Positions 58,101 to 64,000 of a stretch of DNA of 64,000 nucleotides are shown here, piece after piece; positions within the stretch are counted from its first letter, which is position 1; each line of letters begins with the position of its first letter. Location of the stretch: the NCBI GenBank assembly GCA_021234155.1, contig JAJEKV010000401.1, positions 62,001 to 126,000 of the forward strand, in the 5' to 3' direction. The notes beneath the pieces were generated by a model. It was not told the origin of the DNA. It was given only the letters and a program-made list of their open reading frames with translations, and did not search any database. A program made the translations under genes and the position numbers. The DNA is from Isoetes taiwanensis. Lineage: Eukaryota > Streptophyta > Lycopodiopsida > Isoetales > Isoetaceae.

Positions 58101-59028
58101 AAGATACTTTATCCCAAACCTTAGAATTTTACCATAGTTAGACAATTATCCTCAGCTCTTCATGCTCCGATCTCCTCTGCTGCTAAGCTCGAATGCAACC
58201 CAATTCCATCTATGAGGACTTAGCTTCATACTAGGACATGCAAATAAATTGAGAAAGGCAGCAAATACAAGACCAACAAAATAAAGCACAAAACCAAAAT
58301 GACAAAAACATAACGTGAACACAAAATGGCATTGGAGAGCTCGGTGCCGACCAGATCCAATCTAATTCTGCCTTTTTTTAAAGTTTCCATGCTGAATCGG
58401 TGCTCTTCATGTAATATTCAGCCATTCTTGACTTAAAATCAGCCTTACAGGGATGTTTCCAATCATTGATTTTCTTCTCTAGCCTTATGAGTCTCCAACA
58501 AATTCATAATCTATCATATTTGCATGCAAAATCATGTGCGTACTAATCATGGCAGCTCATAGCACACCTCAATTGATCAAAAGCAAAACCCCACCTGATA
58601 ATTTCTTTCCACATAGACCTCTGGACCCCTTGTAATTGATTGCGCCTCCAAAGATCGTCTTCTAGCTCCAAGAAGCAAACTGCAGAAGAATAGGCATAGT
58701 GCAGTCAATTCTGACTCAGCATCACTATTTCTGTCATAACTTTTTCATACGGATGAGGTTTGGCTTGATCAGACCCATTCCGGAAAGTTTACTTAAAGAC
58801 CTTTCCAACAAAAGAAAAATCACCTGAAAAGGATCTCGGGTCGCCGAGATATGATGCTTCAAATTTTGGGCTCCAAAACTGCCCAGAATTGCTCCCTACC
58901 TTCATGCTCTGCAACAATCCTTTCTCCAAAGAGATAAAACCCTAATCTCATGCTGCATATATGCCATGAATATGTATATACATACATAAATAGGTATATT
59001 GACCCATTAGGTGGCCAGGACCGTTACA
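55172..59028 (-). repeat. Long terminal repeat, about 3.86 kb
   Basis: On the minus strand it begins TGTAACGGTCCTGGCC (59028) and ends GGCCAGGCCCATCACA (55172): TG...CA with imperfectly inverted 16-bp ends. A polypurine tract lies directly before it and a PBS directly after it. It contains an internal degenerate duplication: GGTTAGTCxCAxxGxACTAAG with GTGGGGATC occurs near 55530 and 56945, and CCAACGCCCG at about 55913 and 57346. No protein was recognised inside. The length is unusual but seen in some plant Gypsy elements. Confidence 0.65.
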
Positions 59029-59045
59029 GTCTCCCCTTCTAAAAA
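59029..59045 (-). other. Polypurine tract next to the LTR
   Basis: Minus-strand TTTTTAGAAGGGGAGAC ends exactly at the LTR TG. Confidence 0.65.
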
Positions 59046-59429
59046 TTAACCCATGTCCTCATGGGTCGTGATAGATTTACTGAAGCATTTCTTGATTCAA
59101 ATCTCAGATCAAGCATAGCTCAACTCAACTCAAAACTTCAGCTCCTGTAGCAACTTACTCTACCACGATCATATTCCAATCTTACCAGCACCATCTTACA
59201 ATTGCTATCATCTTCCGAACATGCCACAAGAAAGACCTTACCTTCAACATCGTCAAAATTTGCTTGCCTTGGCATCTTCAACCACCTCTAGATATTGCTT
59301 ATCCCTCTAAGGATACCATCTCTTGATGTCTCTGAAAGAAAGATCATTAGCATCACAATGCCACAACCAAACAAGCCAACTCCCAAAGATCTAGTTCTCT
59401 CTTCTACATTTTGCCATATCTTCCTTTTT

Positions 59430-60022
59430 CTCGGGCGGGCGCTTTAGCGCGCCGCTTCGAGGCGCGTGCTCGAGGCCTGCCCGGCGCGATGCAAAGTGAC
59501 GGATGGCGTTGAGCAGCGGCGGTGAAGGATGGCGACCTTGTGTGTGCTGCCTGGTGGATGTCCGCCACAAGATACCTGGGGTGCGGGCGCCTTTGGCGCA
59601 GTGGCCGAGGATAGGTGAGGAGGCACCGATGGGCTTACTTCCCCGGCGGTTTTCTGAAGCCGCCTTCCCCGCGTGCACGGGCGATTGGCGTTAGGCGCGT
59701 TTTCCAGCACCAGCCAGAAGAGGTTACGGTTCGAGCTGCTTGGTGAAGCCTTGTCTGCTGGAGGTATGAAGGTATGCTTGTTGCTTGTGCAACAGCATGG
59801 ATTTTTGGATCGGTGAGCAGCCATAGTCATCCTGGCAACGGTTTTTTCCCAGGTGGTTTTTAATCCGGGTCAGGATGGTTGTGTTCTAGCTCATGTTGTG
59901 CTTTGGTTTAAGGGCTTCGGGCCATGTTCTTGTTTGGACTTCGGTCCAGGACTTCGGTCCCTTATGTACTTGGTCCCATAACCCGATTGGGTTCCGTGGA
60001 CGTTAAAAATTTTTCCTTCCTT
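59430..60022 (+). mobile_element. LINE 3' end (truncated) with CTTC tail
   Basis: GC-rich segment ending GTGGACGTTAAAA and then TTTTTCCTTCCTTCCTTCC. The minus-strand LINE at 5886-11060 ends with the same TGGACGTTAAAA plus (CTTC)n. No coding part left; TTCGG-rich 3' UTR. Its left limit is set by the GC change. Confidence 0.6.
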
Positions 60023-60055
60023 CCTTCCTCACTAAGTTGAAAACTAAATAAATAC

Positions 60056-60130
60056 AAAGATGCTAGGCATATGCCCTATGTTTCAACCTCAATATCATTT
60101 GCCCCACCTTTTAACTTCTACATCACCTTC
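60056..60130 (-). repeat. Second copy of the LTR-element leader
   Basis: CATATGCCCTATGTTTCAACCTC to TTTAACTTCTACATC match 55088-55155, the region next to the PBS. This places a leader about 1 kb upstream (minus strand) of the polypurine tract, so the element's internal region is very short and non-coding apart from the LINE insertion. Confidence 0.65.
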
Positions 60131-60519
60131 ATAATTTGAGAAAAAAAAAATGCCCAAGGGTGGTACTAGTTCTAGAAATTCATTCGTTGGCACGAATGTG
60201 TCTCGGGGCATATTAAGGAAAAGGTGATTGAACATTATCCCTTTGATAGTAACGGTAGTCAACACTATACTACATGTTCGATTCTTGTAAGCCTTGACCT
60301 AACATAACATACACATACACCTATGTGAGCCATCATCCTGATCAAGTATGGCTAACATGGGTAAATGGAAGTTAATATCACAAAAATATATCTGAAGACC
60401 CAGAGTGTATTTTTGAGTTAAAAAACACTGCTAAACAGTACCTGTTATATCATACACTTGTATCACAGGATACTAATGGGGGCATGGGCCAGGGAACATC
60501 ATAAATACAATGACCACAT
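60131..60519. other. Intergenic, no gene recognised
   Basis: No domain, repeat match or structure noticed. Confidence 0.5.
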
Positions 60520-63500
60520 GGGATCCATCCGTGCATGTGGATGGCCGTTTCTTCTTTTCGGGGGCATTTCGAGGGTCATAAGCTCCTATTTGAATGGTAT
60601 CAGATGCCTGTATCAGGTTGGTCATGTAAGTTTTTCCCTAGGGTAACTTGGATGCTTTCAACTCGTGCGTGAAGATAGAGCCATATTCCGCGCTTGCTGG
60701 AGCTGCTGAACCGGCCGAATGCACCATCTCCCCATCGTGGCACTATGCCAGGAAGGGAAAAATTTGTGGATTGGCACATCGATGCGGTAGATCTCTATTT
60801 CTTCTTTTCGTGGACGTTTAATGGGATACAAGCTACCATTCGAATGGTGGAAGTAGCAAATGGAGCAGTTTTGGTGCCTTGATACTTAGACCCTTCGAAT
60901 GGTGGAAGTAGCAGCTGCTTGATTCCTCGATCCCTGAACCCTACTAAATCTGTAGGGTTTAGGTTTTGCTAGCCTTCCTTGCCTCTAAAATAGTCAAGAG
61001 CTTGCCTGCAGGGTTTCTTGTAGGGTCCAAATAAAGATCCTCAAGAGAGAAAACAAAAGAACACCCCCTAGACACGATTTCCAAATTTGCATCGTCGTGA
61101 TGGGTCATGACAGGCTTGACATTGTGTGTTCGAGCATGCCTGAAGGCACGACATGACAATTCAACTGTGCAATTGCATCCAGAAGGGGAAATTTGGGAAT
61201 TGGAAAATCCGTACGGTAGGTGTTTACTTTTTCTTTTGATAGATGTTTCATGGGACATGAGTTACCATTTGAATGGTGGGATTAGCAGATGAAGCTGTTT
61301 TGGTGCCCCGATGCTTAAACCCTACTAAATCTGTAGGGTTTAGGTTTTTGCAGCCTTCACTGCCTCTGAAGTGGTCGAGAGCTTGCAAACATAGTCCCTA
61401 AAGTAGATTTGATGTTTTCGACTCATGCACAAAGTCAAAAACACATTCTGAGCTTGCCAGAGTGGTCGAACTAGAGGAACACCCCATTTCTTGGTCGTAC
61501 CCCTACGTGGGAAAGGGGGAAATTTGGGGGTTGGCACATCCATGCGGTAGGTGTTCATTTTTTCTGTTCAGAGATGTCTCATGGGATATGAGATACCATT
61601 TGAACGGTGGGATTACTGTTTTGGTGCCCCGATACTTCAACCCTACTAAATCTGTAGGGTTTAGGATTGGCAGCCTTCCCTGCCTCTGAAGTGATTGAGA
61701 GCTTGCAAGCATAGTTTCTAAAGTAAATTTGATGTTTTTGACTCATGCACAAAGTCAAAACCACATTCTGAGCTTGCTAGAGTGGTCGAACTGGAGGAAC
61801 ACCCCATTTCTTGGTCGTGCCCCTACGTGGGAAAGGGGGAAATTTGGGGGTCGGCACATCCGTGCGGTAGGTGTTCATTTTTTCTTTTGGAAGACATTTC
61901 ATGGGATATGACCTACCATTTGAATGGTGGGATTAGTAGATGAAGCTGTTTTGGTGCCCCGATACTTAAACCCTACACAATTTGTAGGGTTTAGGTTTTG
62001 GAAGCCTTTCCTGCCTCTGAAGTGGTCGAGAGCTTGCATGCATAATTCCTAAAGTAAATTGGATGTTTTTGACTCATGCACAAAGTTAAAAGCACATTCT
62101 TGGCTTGCTAGAGTGGTCAAACTGGAGGAACACCCAATTTCTTGGTTGTGCCCCTATGTGGGAAAGGGGAAAATTTTGGGGTTCGGAGATGTCCAAGGCT
62201 CCGTCCTTGCATCTAGACAGCCAGAGTCACCCTTGATCACATGTTTGAGGAGTAGACAATCGATCAAGCGCCTGACTTGCCTAGTACATCTTATGCCTAG
62301 ATTAGCGCACTAGGCAAGAAGCGCATTGAATGAGAGGTCCACAAGTTGCTCATATCGAGCAGAGATTAGCTCTATTGGTCATGGAAGTTGGTCCCTATAG
62401 TAAATTCAATGCTTTGAACTCATGTGCGAACTAAAAAATAGATTCCAAGCTCGATAGAGTGGCTGAATTGGGGGACCACGTCATTTTCTCATCGTGCCCC
62501 TACATCGAGAAGCGGAAAATTTGGGAGTTGGCACATCCATGTGGTAGGTGTTCATTTTTTCTTTTGAGAGATGTTTCACGGAACATGAGCTACCATTTGA
62601 ATGGTGGGATTAGCAGATGAAGCTGTTTTGGTGCCTGATACTTAAACCCTACTAAAGCTGTAGGGTTTAGGTTTTGACAGCCTTCCTTGCCTCTGAAGTG
62701 GTCGAGAGCTTGGTTCGGGAAATACCGAGGTTTAAGCCCATGTGTCCGATTACTTTCTAAAATTAACATGTAGGCAAAATATTAGCAGGAAATTTTCGTG
62801 CTACAACTAGGAGTTTTTCTTGGTTTTTCCGGCAATTTTGAAGAATAGCCTTGTAGCTTGCCGGACATGTTCAAAACTGTAGGAAACTTGATGCTTTAGG
62901 CTAAAAAGTTTCCCGAACCAAGGTCGAGAGCTTGCAAGCATAGTCCCCAAAGTAGATTCAATGTTTTTGACTCATGCACAGAGTCAAAACCACATTCTAA
63001 GGCCTAGTACATCCTATGATTAGATTAGCGCACTAGGTAAGAAGTGCATTGAATGAGCGGTCCACTAGTTGCGCATATCGAGTAGAGATTAGCTCTATTG
63101 GTCATGGAAGTTGGTTCCTAGAGTAACTTCAATGCTTTGAACTCATGTGCAAACTAAAAATTAGATTCCGAGCTCGATAGAGTGGCTGAATTGGACAACG
63201 TCATTTTCTCGTCATGCCCCTACGTCGAGGAGGGGAAATTTTGGGAATTGGCACATCCATGTGGTAGGTGTTCATTTTTTCTTTTGAGAGATATTTCACG
63301 GGACGTAAGCTACCATTTGAATGGTGGGATTAGCAGATGAAGCTGTTTTGGTGCCCCGATACTATTAAATCTGTGGGGTTTAGGTTTTGGCAGCCTTCCT
63401 TTCCTCTGAAGCGGTCGAGAGATTGCAAGCATAGTCTCTAAAGTAGATTCAATGTTTTTGACTCATGCACAAAGTCAAAACCACATTCTGAGCTTGTTAG

Positions 63501-64000
63501 AGTGGTCAAACTAGAGGAACACCCCATTTCTTGCTCGTGCCCCTACGTGGGAAATGGGAAAATTTGGGGGTCGGCACATCCATGCTGTAGGTGTTCATTT
63601 TTTCTATTGAAAGACATTTCATGGGACATGACCTACCATTTGAACGGTGGGATTAGCAGATGAAGCTGTTTTGGTGCCCCGGTACTTAACTAAATTTGTA
63701 GGGTTTAGGTTCTGATGCCTTCCCTGCCTCTGAAGTGGTCGAGAGCTTGCATGCATAGTTCCTAAAGTAAGTTGGATGTTTTTGACTCACAAAGTTAAAA
63801 GCACATTCTGAGCTTGCTAGAGTGGTCGAACTGGAGGAACACCCCATTTCTTGGTCGTACCCCTACGTGGGAAAGGGAAAAATTTGGAGATTGGCACACC
63901 CGTGCATTGGATTTCCAACTTTTATTTTTGGAGATGTTTCTTGGGACATGAACTCTTATTTGAACGATGGGATTAGCAAACGACGCGATTTTGGTGCCTT
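60520..64000 (+). repeat. Tandem array of ~320-335-bp units with telobox-like hairpins
   Basis: About ten units, diverged at the left. Anchor words recur: GGTAGGTGTTCATTTTTTC (61547, 61866, 62541, 63262, 63587), CACCCCATTTCTTGGTCGT, GAGCTTGCAAGCATAGT, TACCATTTGAATGGTGGGAT. Most units carry AAACCCTACTAAATCTGTAG followed by GGTTTAGG, an inverted repeat containing the plant telobox AAACCCTA on both strands. A longer unit of about 723 bp is repeated (62279-63001 and 63002 onward), giving a higher-order period. Open frames are shared between units but not conserved past frame shifts, so I regard it as non-coding. The array continues past the window. Confidence 0.88.
62709..62922. mobile_element. 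214-bp hAT-type MITE in the tandem array
   Basis: Perfect 14-bp TIRs CTTGGTTCGGGAAA at 62709-62722 and its complement at 62909-62922. It is flanked by the 8-bp repeat GTCGAGAG (62701-62708, 62923-62930), which occurs once (GTCGAGAGCTTGC) in uninterrupted units. An 8-bp duplication is typical of hAT elements; a 9-bp reading is possible because of the adjacent G. Confidence 0.88.

Noticed and set aside
59391-59830. Minus-strand ORFs of 95 and 128 codons
   Set aside because: GC-rich LINE 3' region read backward; no motif.
61107-62313. Repeated short ORFs in the tandem array
   Set aside because: Same non-coding unit read in each repeat; frames break differently from unit to unit.

Overview
This is plant nuclear DNA. 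It has spliced plant-type genes, an S-domain receptor kinase, a RIC-interacting-type cytoplasmic kinase fragment, an eIF3c fragment, and an initiator-tRNA primed LTR retroelement. Gene density is very low. Old LINEs carry a CTTC-repeat tail. Parts of the transposon-like proteins (DUF7869 type, ParB plus methyltransferase type) resemble families I know from seed-free plants. A fern is my best guess, but that is inference. No rRNA or tRNA gene was seen.

Layout. 1-869 is the 3' part of a PRA1-family gene (PRA1H type, plus strand, four exons recovered from splice sites). 2434-4878 is a G-type lectin receptor kinase (SD2-5 like, non-RD) with two reading-frame breaks. 5886-11060 is a decayed LINE with tandem 5' repeats. 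11700-12990 holds a tandem duplication and a PIF/Harbinger transposase fragment. 13038-17270 is a 4.2-kb element with 380-bp terminal inverted repeats.

The block 1383-5145 (kinase locus plus flanks) has an inverted copy further on. That copy is split: its 3' part is at 18960-21410 and its 5' part at 38206-39945. The 16.8 kb between them is an insertion. The insertion contains two TIR elements with interleaved ends (22871-27996 and 24994-35205), a DUF7869-type gene, a captured RLCK VI kinase fragment, a proline-rich ORF, a multi-exon gene joining a ParB-like domain to a beta-class DNA methyltransferase, and an eIF3c fragment. A 16-bp palindrome (GGTATAAATTTATACC and variants) is scattered only through the introns and intergenic parts of this insertion.

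40700-43720 is a 5'-truncated Ty1/copia element. 44263-44847 is a 5'-truncated LINE with a 19-bp target duplication. 46575-46835 is a third fragment of the kinase 3' end. 49280-54300 carries a second palindrome family (TTTGTCACGCGTGACAAA), an unrecognised minus-strand spliced gene and a direct duplication of it. 55172-59028 looks like one very long LTR with a polypurine tract on one side and a primer-binding site on the other. 59430-60022 is a LINE 3' end. 60520-64000 is a tandem array of roughly 330-bp units, most carrying telobox-like inverted repeats, interrupted by an hAT-type MITE.

Host genes with a plausible current function are PRA1H, possibly the receptor kinase, and possibly the unknown spliced gene near 52 kb. 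Most of the rest is mobile or duplicated DNA. The most unusual part is the ParB-methyltransferase element with its palindromes.
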